Shown here in pieces: positions 35,638 through 46,878 of a stretch of DNA of 64,000 nt (positions are counted from its first letter, which is position 1; each line of letters opens with the position of its first letter). The notes beneath the pieces are model-generated. The model worked only from the letters and a program-made list of their open reading frames with translations, was not told the origin of the DNA and did no database searches. The stretch covers positions 9,186,860 through 9,250,859 of the forward strand of contig OU452199.1 of assembly GCA_911728435.2 (NCBI GenBank), written 5' to 3'. The DNA is from Apoderus coryli. Lineage: Eukaryota > Arthropoda > Insecta > Coleoptera > Attelabidae. The translations under genes and the position numbers were made by a program.

Positions 35638-36849
35638 AGGTCACTCAATAAGTCCGTAGGATAAGTAAGAAAAAAATAAAATTTTGACAAAACTCGATTT
35701 GATTATTCAACATAGTTGCCTTCGAGGACAATACAACGGGTATAGCGATTTTCCAACTTTTCCATAACGATTTTCTCGTCAAAATAGGCCTCAGTTTCAG
35801 CGATTACTTCATCATTGGGCTTAAATTTCTTTCCCACAAGCATTGTCTTGAGATCTGAAAACGGGCAAATGTCGCTGGGGGCTAATTCTGGAGAATACGG
35901 TGGGTGGTTAAGCAATTCGAAGCCCAATTCATTCAATTTTGCCATAGTTTTCATCGATTTGTGACACGGTGCATTGTCTTGGTGAAACAAAACTTTTTTA
36001 TTTTGCAAATGTGGTCGTTTCTTTTCGATTTCAGCCTTCAATCGATCCAAAAGTGCACAATAATCGCCGCTGTTGATGGTGGTGCCTTTTTGGATGAATA
36101 TTATTCCGTTCGCATCCCAAAACACAGCCGCATCACCTTACCGGCCGACTGTTGCATCTTTGCTCCCCTTGGATTCGGCTTGTCGATTGGTGTCCACTCA
36201 GCTGACTGTCTTTTGGATTCTGATGTGCAATAGTAAAGCGATGTTTCATCCATTGTGACATATCTACGATAGCAGCGCCAAACACTCCTCTCAAGCATCA
36301 ATTCGTTGTTTTTGGTCGATTGTGAGCTCACGCGCACCCACTTTGCAAAGAGCTTTCGCATACCCAAATATTCGTGTAAAATGGTAAAAACACTACCATT
36401 TGATACCTTTACAATGTCAGCTAGCTCGCGCACCGTCAATTTGCGCTCGTTCATAAACAATTTGTGAATTTTTTTGACGTTTTCTGGAATAACAGTCTCA
36501 TTTGGGCGTCCACTAACTTCTGCATCATTTACCACGTTTAAACTCAGCAACTACCATTTGTCTCGATGGAGCAGAGTTCGGGGAATGTTTATCAAGCCTT
36601 TGTTTGGTTTCCACTGTATTTTTTTCATCAAAAAGCAATGCTTTATCAAAACTTGAAATTCACTTTTTTCCATTTTCTTTCAATAATAAACGTTGCTTCA
36701 CACAAAATGCTATAACTAACGAATCAATAGTCAGATTGCTCTCAAATTTATACACGTATCATTTGAGGGTTAGTACTAAATAAAAATCATATGGAAAAAA
36801 ATCTAGTAACGCCATCTATGTGTCATCCTACGGACTTATTCAATGACCT
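35638..36849 (-). mobile_element. mariner element, near full length
   Basis: The termini match as AGGTCACTCAATAAGTCCG at the left and, on the minus strand, AGGTCATTGAATAAGTCCG at the right, continuing TAGGAT on both sides. The total of 1212 bp suits a slightly deleted mariner. The flanks are consistent with a TA target, although one side has changed. The transposase occupies the minus strand. Confidence 0.85.
35703..36680 (-). pseudogene. mariner transposase (D,D34D), broken
   Basis: The ATG is near 36673 ('MEKSEF', then 'LIKHCFLM'). Frame changes and a stop follow, then the 36101-36550 frame with 'SGRPNETVIPENVKKIHKLFMNERKLTVRELADIVKVS' (HTH) and 'YVTMDETSLYYCTSESKRQSAEWT' (first catalytic Asp). 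After a frameshift near 36110 the 35703-36125 frame gives 'VLFHQDNAPCH' (second Asp) and 'YSPELAPSDICPFSDLK' (third Asp), which is the classical mariner spacing. It ends at 'LEGNYVE'. A deletion between the HTH and the first Asp and at least two frameshifts inactivate it. The closest style is the cecropia/mellifera group, by eye only. Confidence 0.9.
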
Positions 36850-38360
36850 ACATATCCGGCGGGCACATCAAACTGACGAATAAAACTGTAATTTAATGAG
36901 ACTGGTTTCCATTTCTGTAGCTAATTAATTTGTCACAATAAGGGTATATTTCTTATTTCAACTATTACCTATTTGGCTCCCGCCAGGGAATTCGGGCGCA
37001 TGTACTGTTGGCAATAGGATATGATGGAGTTGATGCTTCTCGTCGGGCCATCGTTCGTGAACTGTGTTTCAACGGGCATATTGCCTGCTCACACTAGATG
37101 TCGCAAAAACATCTTGTTGTGTTTCAACTCTCGTGCTAGTAAAAGCTATTCGTAAATGTGAGAAGTTTGGGTCACACTGCATGCCGATCACCACTGATGA
37201 GTTGTGGATCAACGAAACGGCATGGTGGTGTGAACCAGATCGACCCTCGCAGTCTAATGATGCCGCCTGCGCCTCCATCCTTACCATGATGACCTACCCC
37301 TTAATTAAGATCCTTGCAGCTTTAAAGGAAAACAGAACTAACTTGAAGGATGACGTCACAGCTGCAAACTTACCAGATAAAGAACAATAGGGCTACTAAA
37401 TGATAACCTACAAAGACCATAAATATATTTCTATTTGAATAAAACGACGTCTACTCCACAATTCAAATAGTAACATTCACTCCTCGATAGATGGATTACT
37501 TCAGAAAAAAATAAATATATTTATCAAATGTGTAACAGCTTTATCTAAAGTACTTCGACTTAAGAGAATCTATTTAAGTGCGTCGTACCCAACTTTGACA
37601 TTAATATAACGAAGTGGGGCTTTTTCGCCGCAATATTTGCAGAATTCAACTGGTCGATCTAGAGTATGGGTAGATCCAAAATGCGGCGTAGATGAAGAGG
37701 CCCTCCATGAATTTCATATAGAAATATACGTAGAAACTTACCAGTCACTAAAGTTTATATTTAGCCTAGAATGATAATCTAGAAACCGAAACATTTAATA
37801 GTCAATATAAGAAATTCACAAGTCGCCGAAAACATCGATTCTAACTTCAAACTTACAATTTTAAAACTTTATAAAATTTTGCTTATCCAATCCTGGCGTT
37901 TTCCGATTATGTTACAAGATATGCTTGCTTTCCGTTGGACTTAAATCGTTGTCCTCGAGAGGATTTTGTAATTCTATGTAGTCGAAAATAGAACGAATGT
38001 AGTAGGTATTTGGTTTGAGTTTATAGTACATAGTAAATTATTAGATATGTAAAAAGTTTTCAAATTTTATTTGATCGGTTTTACGTAACATTGAATTCGT
38101 TCTCCAATTACCTTAGATATGCTTTGCTTCCCAAATAAAATCGAATTACATCAGTAGTACCTATATTTATAAAAATAAATTCTAATAATAAAAATGATTT
38201 TATTATCAATAAAGACATTTCGGTTAATTCTTTTTTTTTTTAGTTCTAGCCTCATATCTCCGAAGTTAAAACTAGGTTTTCAAACGGAAAATGTGAACGA
38301 GCAGTAGCAATGCTACAACTAGTATCTTGAGATACTAACAACCAACCTCAAATGGGTTAG
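36850..38360. other. No gene recognised; one unidentified frame
   Basis: 36970-37390 is less AT-rich and holds a 108-codon frame (37064-37390 +, 'KCEKFGSHCMPITTDELWINETAWWCEPDRP') of no known family. A hammerhead-like string at 37192-37225 was examined and rejected. The rest is AT-rich. Confidence 0.35.
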
Positions 38361-38369
38361 CAGGGGCCT

Positions 38370-40260
38370 CTATTTTGTAGGCAAACTCCTACCCTTACGT
38401 ATAGCTCTTGGACCACCTATCGGAGGCATTTAAAAACCAGTGGCGCCTTGTCCTATGAAGCAACGCTTCACCTAAATAAGCAGTAAAATTAATAATATTT
38501 AAGTATTTAATTTTATTTTACAGTGTAATTATTTGTCTCCATATAATATTTAAACTATAATTTAATGTATACTTAATTTTCAACCTGCTTTACCATAAAA
38601 CTGTAATTTTGAATTTCGTCTTCATCTGACGTATACACCTATTTAACATACTTAATTTACATACCTATAGGTATTTGCCTCTTTTTTTATTCGTGTAATA
38701 ATAGTAAAACATTATTTATTTCGGTCTCTCTCTTCCCTGTGTACGGCAGTTGACACCCTTGCCAGTGCTTGTGTCCTCTGACAATAGCCTATTCTTCTTA
38801 TGCAGATGAAGCGTGCCTCAAAGCATTTTCAGCTATAATTCAGCAACACTGCCATCTGACATATACCCACTATACAACCACCTATCGCTCATCGTATAAA
38901 CATAGTTGCCAGCGTTTACTTGTACTAAGCGTAGCATACGAATCTTGCCATTAAAAAAACACTATAAGAAGCACGCTTCATATAGATGCAGCAGGGATTT
39001 AATGTAAAATAAGGTTATATGGCAACGCTTGGCGAGTGTTTTGTACCTATATGTCGATTATTTTTTTGATTATATCTATCTCTATCACACAGTCGCAAAT
39101 TTCTAGTGATATGCTAAATGCTAATATTATTTTTATTTACTTTTCGGGAAGCTTAAGTTTTGATTTTTGATATTTTGAATTAGTTTTTCTATTTAGGTTA
39201 CCTACATATTTAATTTAAGTTTTAAAATCTAAAAAAGTAGTGAACAAAATAAAAAAATATATAGGGTTATTAATTACTAGGTACCTACCTATTTTTATCA
39301 AAAATAAATCGGTAGGTACCGTAAAATATTGTTTTTTTAATAATATAATATATTATAATATCTCATACTTTAATATGGAAGAAGCAAGTGGAAGTAGTAC
39401 ACATCAGCAGCGTAAATTATATTTACGCAGACATCAGGTAAGCAGAGTTAATGTGAAAAATCATAGATTTGCTAACAGGTAGCATAGTAATTTGATTGAC
39501 AGTTTCATAAAATGTGTTTTATTTAGTATTATTAAGAAGTAGGTAAATATATTCTAGATATCAATTACACTTTAATGAAGGTTTTTAAGAAAACAATACT
39601 TAGGTGAGGTACCTACTTATAAACATAACCTATATTTTATGCAGTTGACGAAGTAGGGATATCCATATTAATTTTAGCTACCTATTAAATAGATGACTTT
39701 ATTTTATGTTATACTTCACGACATTAAACTGCCACAAGCCGCCACTGTTAAAAACCCTAGAGAAGTAGCATCAACGCACAAGAAGAATTCTTGGAATTAC
39801 CATCGACCGACCGACGAACAAATATCAGTGTTCTGGAGGAAGCTGATACAACTAGCATTGAGGCGATGATTGTCAGGAACCAGCTGCGATGGACTGGCTA
39901 CGTATTCCGCATGCCAACGGAACGCCTTCCAAAGAAAGTCATTTATCAGCTTAAGGGCCGCTCAAGAACTCATGTAGGGCAGCATAAGAGGTACAAGGAT
40001 GTTCCTAAGGCCAACATGAAGAAGTGTGGCTTAGATGTGAAGAACAACTGGGAGCAGATCGCGAACGACAGACCGATAAAGAGGCGTACGATTTACGAGG
40101 GCCATCAATTTTTTGAAGAGCAGCGTCGAAGAAGTGAGGATGCGAAGATACAGCATCGATGGGGCAGTGCACCTACAACAGCCGGTGAATGGTGGTGATT
40201 AAGTGTGTGAATTTTGTGACATGATTTGCGGCTCGAGGAGCGGTCTCTTTAGCCATCTCA
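38370..40260 (+). pseudogene. RTE-like non-LTR retrotransposon C-terminus, split by hAT-like copy 2
   Basis: Left of the hAT insertion, 38385-38437 encodes 'SSWTTYRRHLK'. Right of it, reading continues 'TLEK.HQRTRRILGI', then in the 39791-40198 frame 'ISVLEEADTTSIEAMIVRNQLRWTGYVFRMPTERLPKKVIYQL', 'GQHKRYKDVPKANMKKCG', 'WEQIANDRPIKRRTIYEG'. This is the characteristic C-terminal region of endonuclease-RT elements of the RTE type. After a frame change at about 40198, 'CEFCDMICGSRSGLFSHLR' gives the zinc-finger-like motif that closes such proteins. RT catalytic blocks are absent, so it is 5'-truncated or decayed. The hAT insertion is in mid-codon context with a clean 8-bp duplication. Confidence 0.8.
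38438..39747. mobile_element. hAT-like element, copy 2, perfect 8-bp target duplication
   Basis: Starts CAGTGGCGCCTTGTC and ends GCCACAAGCCGCCACTG, giving about 15-bp TIRs. Flanking 8-mers are identical: TTAAAAAC at 38430-38437 and 39748-39755. At 1310 bp it matches the deduced size of copy 1. At 39375-39438 a short frame 'MEEASGSSTHQQRKLYLRRHQ' is followed directly by GTAAGC, a consensus-like 5' splice site; it could be a first exon kept from the autonomous parent. No hAT dimerisation domain is present. Confidence 0.9.
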
Positions 40261-40499
40261 GGGATTACAACAGCAATCCCTTTATCACCAAACAAAATGT
40301 AGCTGTACCCTTTCAATAATAAAGGTTTGATTCGTTGGATTTTATCGTTCTGATGCTCGTAAAAGCCATGGGTTAGCATTTTTTTTGGTGGTCATGGGAT
40401 TTGGTCTTTCAGTCGTTCAAGACGCAAATTAGAGCGTTACAGAGAAAACATCATTGTGCCTTTTGTGATAGACTTACAGAATTTTTAGCATGCACGAAA

Positions 40500-40800
40500 T
40501 TTACGGGAACACTTATAATGGATTTAGGATGGTGCAACGAGCCATACAGATACGCGTATGCAATTTCCGGGAGAACTGACTTCGAATTTCCCGGATTTGA
40601 CGCCTCCTGATACATACATTTGGGATATAATGAAAGACAGAATATTTCGCTCATAAAATCCACCGGCAAATATTGTACAAGGTTGGTATTTTATTAGGAG
40701 CCTATTTCGTCTTTATTTGACACTCTCGACTTTTGAAAAAAAATATACAAGTTATTTGTGTGTTAATGGGACACCTTATATATTTTTACATTTTTAGATT
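40500..40800 (+). pseudogene. Possible mariner-like transposase C-terminal scrap
   Basis: Reading 40560-40660 in frame gives 'FPDLTPPDTYIWDIMKDRIF', which resembles the third-Asp block (SPDLTPxDxxLWGxxK) of mariner-like transposases. It is followed by a GGGACACCTTATAT terminus-like sequence near 40768. The preceding catalytic blocks are missing. Confidence 0.35.
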
Positions 40801-40809
40801 TCTTGGGAT

Positions 40810-41680
40810 AAATAAAGGTCACTTTCATAAGAACTTCCTAATCGAATTTTGGGTGATTTAGACAGAAGTTAATATTATCTACTTTTTTTGTAACAATTAT
40901 GGGTTAAATTTTATGATAAAATCTTAATTACCAGCCGCACAAGACATTGTTTATTGAGGTCATTAATTTGTTTAAAAAAATAGGTACATAGTTAGTCTTA
41001 ATTTCTGCCTAATTACACAAAATTCGATTAGGGAATTGTTACGAAAGATACCTTAATTTATTAGAGGCAATCTAAATATATAAAAATACTTGTATATAGG
41101 GTATCCCATTTGGAATTCTGGTGTTAAAGTCGGTGCAGCATTTTCGGACGCCCTGTACTATTAACACACATAATATTAAAAAAAAAAACGCGTGCAGCAC
41201 AGTACACGTGATAGAAGTGAATACTTCTTTCACCAGAATTTCAAACTACAACAGTCTCTCGTATAATACACAATCTTTGCCTTGTAAAATAACACCCTAA
41301 GTGTAGCAGTGCCTATGCATGCACTCGTTTTCTCTCGCTGCTATATACATAATAATGTATGGTATAGTATATAGTGTGTAGCATACACCACAAATACCTC
41401 TGTCTCTCTCTCTCTCTCATATTTGTTATATGCTTCATATCTTTTGCGGGACGAAAATTTTATAAATCGTGTCGTGACGTGCGGTGAAGTATTCACTTCA
41501 AAAAATCGGTTGTGTCGCCCCTAACATGACCGACAAGATATAATATAATCAAAAATATATGACCTGCGTAACGAAACAGAATTTTAATAATAATTATTAT
41601 TTCAATTCAATTATTTTCATTATATCCAATAAACTAACGTAACAAACTAACTACTTTATTCAAAAATTAGAAGAAGAAAA
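40810..41680. other. No gene recognised; repeats and a TC microsatellite
   Basis: The palindrome GAAGTGAATACTTC or its inverse GAAGTATTCACTTC occurs at about 41216 and 41487, possibly marking the ends of a small repeat. A (TC)n run lies at about 41401-41420. Confidence 0.35.
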
Positions 41681-41747
41681 TGGTCAGAGCTGGGACTCGA
41701 ATCCAGAACCTTCCGCATGTGAAGCGCACGCTCTTTCAATGACGCCA
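41681..41747 (-). tRNA. tRNA-Val(CAC)-like sequence, probably a pseudogene or SINE head
   Basis: On the minus strand an A-box-like TGGCGTCATTGAAAGAGCG, an anticodon arm TGCGC-TTCACAT-GCGGA (anticodon CAC, 4 of 5 pairs) and a B-box-like GGATTCGAGTCC T arm (4 of 5 pairs) are in the correct order and spacing. The acceptor stem pairs poorly beyond its end, so it is unlikely to be a working tRNA. A tRNA-derived SINE head or a tRNA pseudogene fits. Confidence 0.4.
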
Positions 41748-41799
41748 AAAACCCTTTACCAAATTACTTTATTATATGCCAATAAGAGTGATAGGTTCT

Positions 41800-42125
41800 G
41801 ACCTAACTGCTGAAATTTTAAATGCAATTTTCTCGAGAATTATGCAGGAAAACATCAAAAGTAACCTATCGCTGTAGGAGATAAAAAATGCGTTAAGATG
41901 ATCACTCGACCCCTACTGCTATTTGAAAATTTGACGGTTGTGTCCACTCCTTCCAGGGCTTAAGCGATTACAACCAAAATCTAATGGGTTTAACCTAGGA
42001 CTCCCCCAAACTCATACACCAAAATTTAACTCAATTGGTTAAAGCGTTTAGGCGCTATCGTGCAATCATGATCACATACAGAAACCCACACACACACACA
42101 TAGACAGACAGACTTCCATCTGGAA
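41800..42125. repeat. Interspersed-repeat-like tract ending in AC/AGAC microsatellite
   Basis: The sequence passes through AATTGGTTAAAGCGTTTAGG and a short GC-balanced tract, then (CA)n at about 42088-42101 and (ACAG)n at 42104-42112. This arrangement is common at the ends of insect interspersed repeats. No coding content. Confidence 0.4.
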
Positions 42126-42990
42126 ATTGTCTTAATCGTCTCAAGGAACTTCAAAATGGTTATATCCGTCTTTATCTCAATTTTTTTTTCATTGACAATA
42201 CTTTCTCTGTGCGTAAAAGTAAAAATACTTTGAACGTAAGAAACTAAAATTTTTTGGTAGTTTTTAAGAAAAGGTATAAATACGACCCTAAGTATTGTCT
42301 TCTCCAACACTGGTGAAAATTACTGTGTATAAAGCAAATTATTTACTGGTATGACCATTTGCCACGGATTTAAGTTTTATGCTATTGTATTTTATTCCAG
42401 TTAGCAGTATTCACAAATTAAGAAACCAGCATTAACTAAATTCAAAAGGAGCTGACGATAATATCGCGGAATTTATTGCTACAATAGGAAACAAATAGAA
42501 GTGAAAACACACCTCACTAGGTAAATTGTTTCCTTCGCAACAAAGTGCACACATGAATAAAAAAACCGTTTGCAGTCATGTTTTAAGTGCAATCACAAAC
42601 AAACATTGTCTGAAATAAATATAAATCGGAACTACCTACTACATTGCTATATATCTACACATACCTACTACACCAACTAACAGTGAAACATTGCATGTCG
42701 ACACAAATGCATAAAGGAAACGTAAAGGCTAATGTACATTTTCTAGAAAGTACAATAGACGTATCATAAAAAATTGATTAACATCGGAAAATATGATACG
42801 AGCAACTGTGCTTAAAGCAAAAGGCATTTGGTAGACAGTTCGTTTATTATTTAGGGATATGGTGGGAAACATAGCGATTTAGACAGGGCTAAAATCTAAG
42901 TAGGTACAGATAAATAAATTTAAGAAAACGTCACAGAAGACATAATAATAATAACAATAAGGTAACAAAACAAGTAGATATAGCTGAGAA
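42126..42990. other. AT-rich sequence, no gene recognised
   Basis: No recognisable coding content or paired termini. Confidence 0.4.
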
Positions 42991-43277
42991 CTCACAATAA
43001 TAATAATAAGCATTTATTCCCAACAGGTCAAACCCACTTACAGGAAAATCAAAAATACAATTTCGAATTAATCGAAAAAAAAAACATATCAAATCAAAAG
43101 GAAAAAAAAAACAACCAAATATCTACAAAACAATAAATACAAACAATAAAAGAAATTGATTAAATATTCAATCAATAACAGTTCAATATTAAAAGAAAAT
43201 AGTCACTATCCATGAAGTAAACTATTAGTAATCGCGGACAAAGTGGAGTCATGAATGTCAAAATCACGACAACACCG

Positions 43278-43317
43278 ATTGAAAATATCACACATCTATA
43301 TGAGTGATATTTTCAAT
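43278..43317. repeat. Hairpin at the left junction of the inverted segment
   Basis: ATTGAAAATATCAC (43278-43291) pairs exactly with GTGATATTTTCAAT (43304-43317). Allowing one A-A mismatch, pairing extends inward to a 4-nt loop. Confidence 0.9.
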
Positions 43318-43690
43318 TTTGTTAGATCTAAACTGGAATTTGCCGCAATTATATGGAACCCAATATATAGTACTCATATTAGATCCTTAGAGTCTGTTCA
43401 GCGCCGTTTCCATAAATACCTAGCCTATAATGCCGACAATGTTTATCCCACACGGGGAGTAGATCATGCGTCTTGGCTCTTGCGTTTTAATGACCCTTCT
43501 CTCTTGACCCGAAGAAACATTCACGCAGTCAAGTTTTTATACAAATTATTGCACTGAGCCGTTGATTGCCCATATCTATTGAGATGTATTAGATTCCATG
43601 GTCCGCGATTGGGTGCTCGACATCTCGTGGCGTTCACTGTGGGCCCAGCCAGGACTAACATTTTGTTACAAAGTCCTGTTTAATAGTAAA
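43296..43690 (+). pseudogene. Inverted RT C-terminal segment
   Basis: Within the frame 43255-43557 the recognisable part runs from 'FNFVRSKLEFAAIIWNPIYSTHIRSLESVQRRFHKYLA' to 'RRNIHAVKFLYKLL', continuing after a stop with 'CPYLLRCIRFHGPRLGARH' and 'ARTNILLQSPV'. This is the C-terminal portion of a Jockey-like RT in opposite orientation to the rest of the element. The start of the frame (43255-43295) belongs to the hairpin and the minus-strand 3' UTR. Confidence 0.8.
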
Positions 43691-43701
43691 CAGGACTTTG
43701 T
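43668..43701. repeat. Hairpin at the right junction of the inverted segment
   Basis: ACAAAGTCCTGTTTA (43668-43682) and its exact complement (43687-43701) are separated by 4 nt. Confidence 0.9.
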
Positions 43702-43703
43702 GG

Positions 43704-44650
43704 GGGGATAAACATTGACGGCTTTATAGGCTAGGTATTTAAGGAAACGGCGCTGAACAGACTCTACGGATCAAATATGAGTACTATATATTGGGTTCCA
43801 TATGATTGCGGCAAATTCCAGTTTAGTTCTAACAAAAGCTTAACCGTGAAAACATCGTTGAAATGCCAAAAATTCCTAATAATAAAAGCCAACATTCTAT
43901 TTGCGCTCAATACTACACTGACGGTCTGCTGGATAAATGTAAATTCACTGTCGAAGACAATTTCGCTGAGCCTTTCCAAGGACTCATTGTTCAATTGATA
44001 ATCAAAATTTAATGCGTTTTTTAGTCTGGAATAGCTAACGATCTTGCATTTAGATACATTAAGCTCTAAACGATTGTCCGTGCACCAGGTACACAGAGTG
44101 TTCAAATTACTCTGCAGATGATCGCATTCATTGAGGGAATTAATGGGCTGGAAGATCTTAAGATCGTCAGCATAAGCAAGCCTACCACACGTAAAAGACT
44201 CAATTAGGTCATAAATGAAAATATTGAACAACAAAGAACCGAGATTGGAGCCCTGTGGACCCCCGAGCTGGAAGGAAAAACAAAAGACTCAAAGCCTTCA
44301 TATTCTACAAACTGTAATCGTTCGAATAGATATGATCGGAAGAAGTTGACCAAACGAGAAGAGAAACCAAAAGTCTGTAATTTATACAACAATATGTAGT
44401 GATCTATACGGTTACATGATTTGCAAAAATCGGTATAAATCACGTCCACCCGCTGGAGATCATCGATAGCTGAACAGAAAACACAGCCAAATTAGAAACA
44501 CATGAACGGCCACTCAAGAACCCATGTTGATGCTCAGAGAATCTATTCTGAAGCTGAGAATAAATTTTCTCATATATTACAATCTCAATAACTTTAGAGA
44601 AGTTACAAAGAAGTGAAATTGGCCTGTACTTGCTAATCACATCAGACTTC
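43704..44650 (-). pseudogene. Non-LTR reverse transcriptase, broken
   Basis: Minus-strand frames in order: 44440-44640 ('KYRPISLLCNFSKVIEIVIYEKI', 'FSEHQHGFLSGRSCVSNL'), 44204-44449 ('VIYTDFCKSCNRIDHYILLYKL', the first catalytic Asp in TDF; then a damaged 'SSSGVHRAP' in place of the PQGS box), and 43764-44234 ('LFNIFIYDL', 'LAYADDLKIFQPI' with the catalytic DD, 'WCTDNRLELNVSKCKIVSYSR'). Frame changes join the pieces. It runs into the second copy of the 'LEFAAIIWNP' region and ends at the 43668-43701 hairpin. Confidence 0.85.
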
Positions 44651-45015
44651 CCTTATTTTAGGATAGACATAACTATACCTAATTATTACAAAAATCATTT
44701 GCCTCCGTCAATATATTGAAACAGACCTAATAGCACAGTATAATTATACTGTGCTAAGAGTATGCTAGTATATATATTTCCTTTGTGCATAAAGACAAAT
44801 AGATATTTCTATCGTCATATTCAAGTGCCTTATGCTCCAGAAGTGCTACTAAAATTCAGAAATGGCTAAAGTACACGTCAAGAAGTGCTTCCATCAAAGC
44901 TTACTGATGTGTGCCAATGGAGGACCAGAACGGCAAAATCATTAAAGTATTCTTATACATTTGTATTCTGCAAGTTTCGCTCTTGTCAAATCTGCTTTTC
45001 ATAAATAATTTTTGG

Positions 45016-45221
45016 AATCCTCGTTCAATTTGTACCAAAAAAGCTTTCTTACATTTTTCTCGTAATGCCCAGTATTTTTATGCAAAAGAAGAAAATCTTG
45101 ACGCGTATTTTTAATTTCTATTTTAAACAAGTGCAAAGCTACGACAAATGTTTAAAATAATAATGTTTATAATAATAATAATAATATAGCTTTATTTTAT
45201 GTCACAAATTGAACGAGGATT
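45016..45221. repeat. 18-bp perfect inverted repeat around a LINE-like tail
   Basis: AATCCTCGTTCAATTTGT at 45016-45033 is exactly complemented at 45204-45221. Just inside the right arm is (AAT)n at about 45169-45188, which on the minus strand looks like a LINE (ATT)n tail after AATAAAGC. It may be the remnant of another rearranged LINE 3' end. Confidence 0.6.
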
Positions 45222-45289
45222 TCTATTTTGAAATATCACAATGGCGTACCATTTATTTCTTTAAAAACCTTGAGATCATAATAATTGTA

Positions 45290-45520
45290 TATGAAAAATG
45301 CGCTATCAGTACCTCTTAAAACCCACCAAATTTAATTTGCATATCTCGACCGATTTCAGAGCAATAAACGAATCATTAGTTTTTAAGAAAATCTTTAACT
45401 CACTGTGGCTCGGAAACCATTCATTTGCGGACACACGTTTATATAGCTGTCATTATTTTTTCATTCAAAATCACCTCCTGAAATTTGTCGCACTTATTTA
45501 CTAACGCCTTGTATAAGTCA
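45290..45520 (-). mobile_element. Candidate mariner-like terminus fragment
   Basis: On the minus strand this stretch begins TTATACAAGGCGTTAGTAAA, continues with CAAATTTCAGGAGGTGATTT, and includes TCCGCAAATGAATGGTTTCC. That layout recalls the untranslated ends of an abundant insect mariner-like family, from memory only. No transposase is attached. Confidence 0.35.
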
Positions 45521-45529
45521 TTTGTATCA

Positions 45530-46878
45530 AACTCATGATGATCAATGATTAAATTATTTCATTTAAATCGTCTATTGGTAAGAGAAATTTACATCGAACG
45601 CAGAAGTATTAAGGGACCCTTTGCAACTGTTCAGAGATGCACTTTACCGTTTAAACTTGTTCATACAATCGTTGAGGATAATCCACGAAATGAGTGATAA
45701 AACGAAATTATGGAGGAAAGTCAATGATAGGTAGTGACTTATGCACGGGCGAAAATGTCTGACTTAGCGGCAGCATTGTTGAACAAGTTGCTTTTAGGAA
45801 TCGTTTTAATCAAAACAAAATGAATTTAAAAAATCACTTCGTATTTGCTTTTGAAACTTGTATTCACCACTATTTACCAGAGTGAAAAGAATAGTCAAAA
45901 CAATGGGCAAGGAGGTACTCCAAACAACGCAAAGACAGTTTAAGCTGTGCAGGAAATGTTATGCGGCAACAAGAGAATACAAAGGAATTGTATAAATAGA
46001 TTTTGGTGATCATTGTAACCTTTCAATTGGTTGGATGCAAAAGCTTGTGACCATTTTCATAATTAATGAAATAAACCAAAAGAAGAAGTTATCTGAAAAA
46101 CGTTGTAAAATGCCTCGTTCATATACGTTTCGATACTTTCGTGTAATTGTAAAAAAGTGTATCTGTATATAGTGTATCTCAAAATTTCGAATTTTACCTC
46201 AACAACTATTTTGCACTTAAAATCTGCGATGAATATAAAAAAACTTGTAAATTAAATCAAAACCAACTTTAACTGTTTTATACAAAATATTTGACATTTT
46301 CGAATACTTATTGCCTCAAACTTCTGAGAAGAATATTCAATTCACGCAATAATTTACCCTCCTTCTAAAAAATTTTACTGGCAACAATTTCACATAACAA
46401 CGGAAATATATAACTCCATTTTAATTAAAAGTTGATACCTAACTCCGGTGTTCAAATTCGTCTGAGTTTGTTTGATAATACGTTTTGATATAAAGGTGTA
46501 CCTACAGGTATTTTTTATTTCTGAATAATTATGAGAAAGTTTAACAAGTTGAAATTCATATACAAAAGAAGTATGAGAACAATGCAACTTTTCCAAAGGA
46601 GCTATTATCCACGTGTTTTTTAAACCCAAGGTTCATTTTGTATACAAACACAACACGGGAATTATTATAATAAATAAACACAGCCGAAGATCAAGCATTT
46701 CACTCTGTTATATTACCAGAAAAATACATCTGACAGAAAGTAAACAATTTGAGCAATATTCAGCCTTGTGATAACATAAGAGATTAGCTACCAACTGGTA
46801 TAAATTTAACGCAGGATGGATGCAGAACTTTTGTTTCTATATATTTAGTTGCCTGTGGAAGTTTTCTATCTAAAATAT
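45530..46878. other. AT-rich sequence, no gene recognised
   Basis: Small frames only (for example 46390-46629 minus), none with a recognisable domain. Confidence 0.4.

Larger units (their letters stand above)
42994..44650 (-). mobile_element. Non-LTR retrotransposon with an internal inverted segment
   Basis: The minus-strand 3' end is at 42994-43010 (ATT tail on the minus strand), followed by about 260 bp of 3' UTR. Next comes a plus-oriented segment (about 43296-43690) carrying the RT C-terminal region, then minus-oriented RT from 43700 to 44650. Each junction of the inverted segment is a short hairpin palindrome. About 130 bp encoding 'LEFAAIIWNPIYSTHI' are present in both orientations. 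Confidence 0.8.

Noticed and set aside
37192..37225. Hammerhead-like string (CTGATGA, a GTTG/CAAC stem, GAAAC)
   Set aside because: Stem II and core look good, but no acceptable stem III plus cleavage nucleotide follows: the bases next to the possible stem I partner are C-A or G instead of U-H. It lies in a region with a continuous open frame, so it is probably chance.
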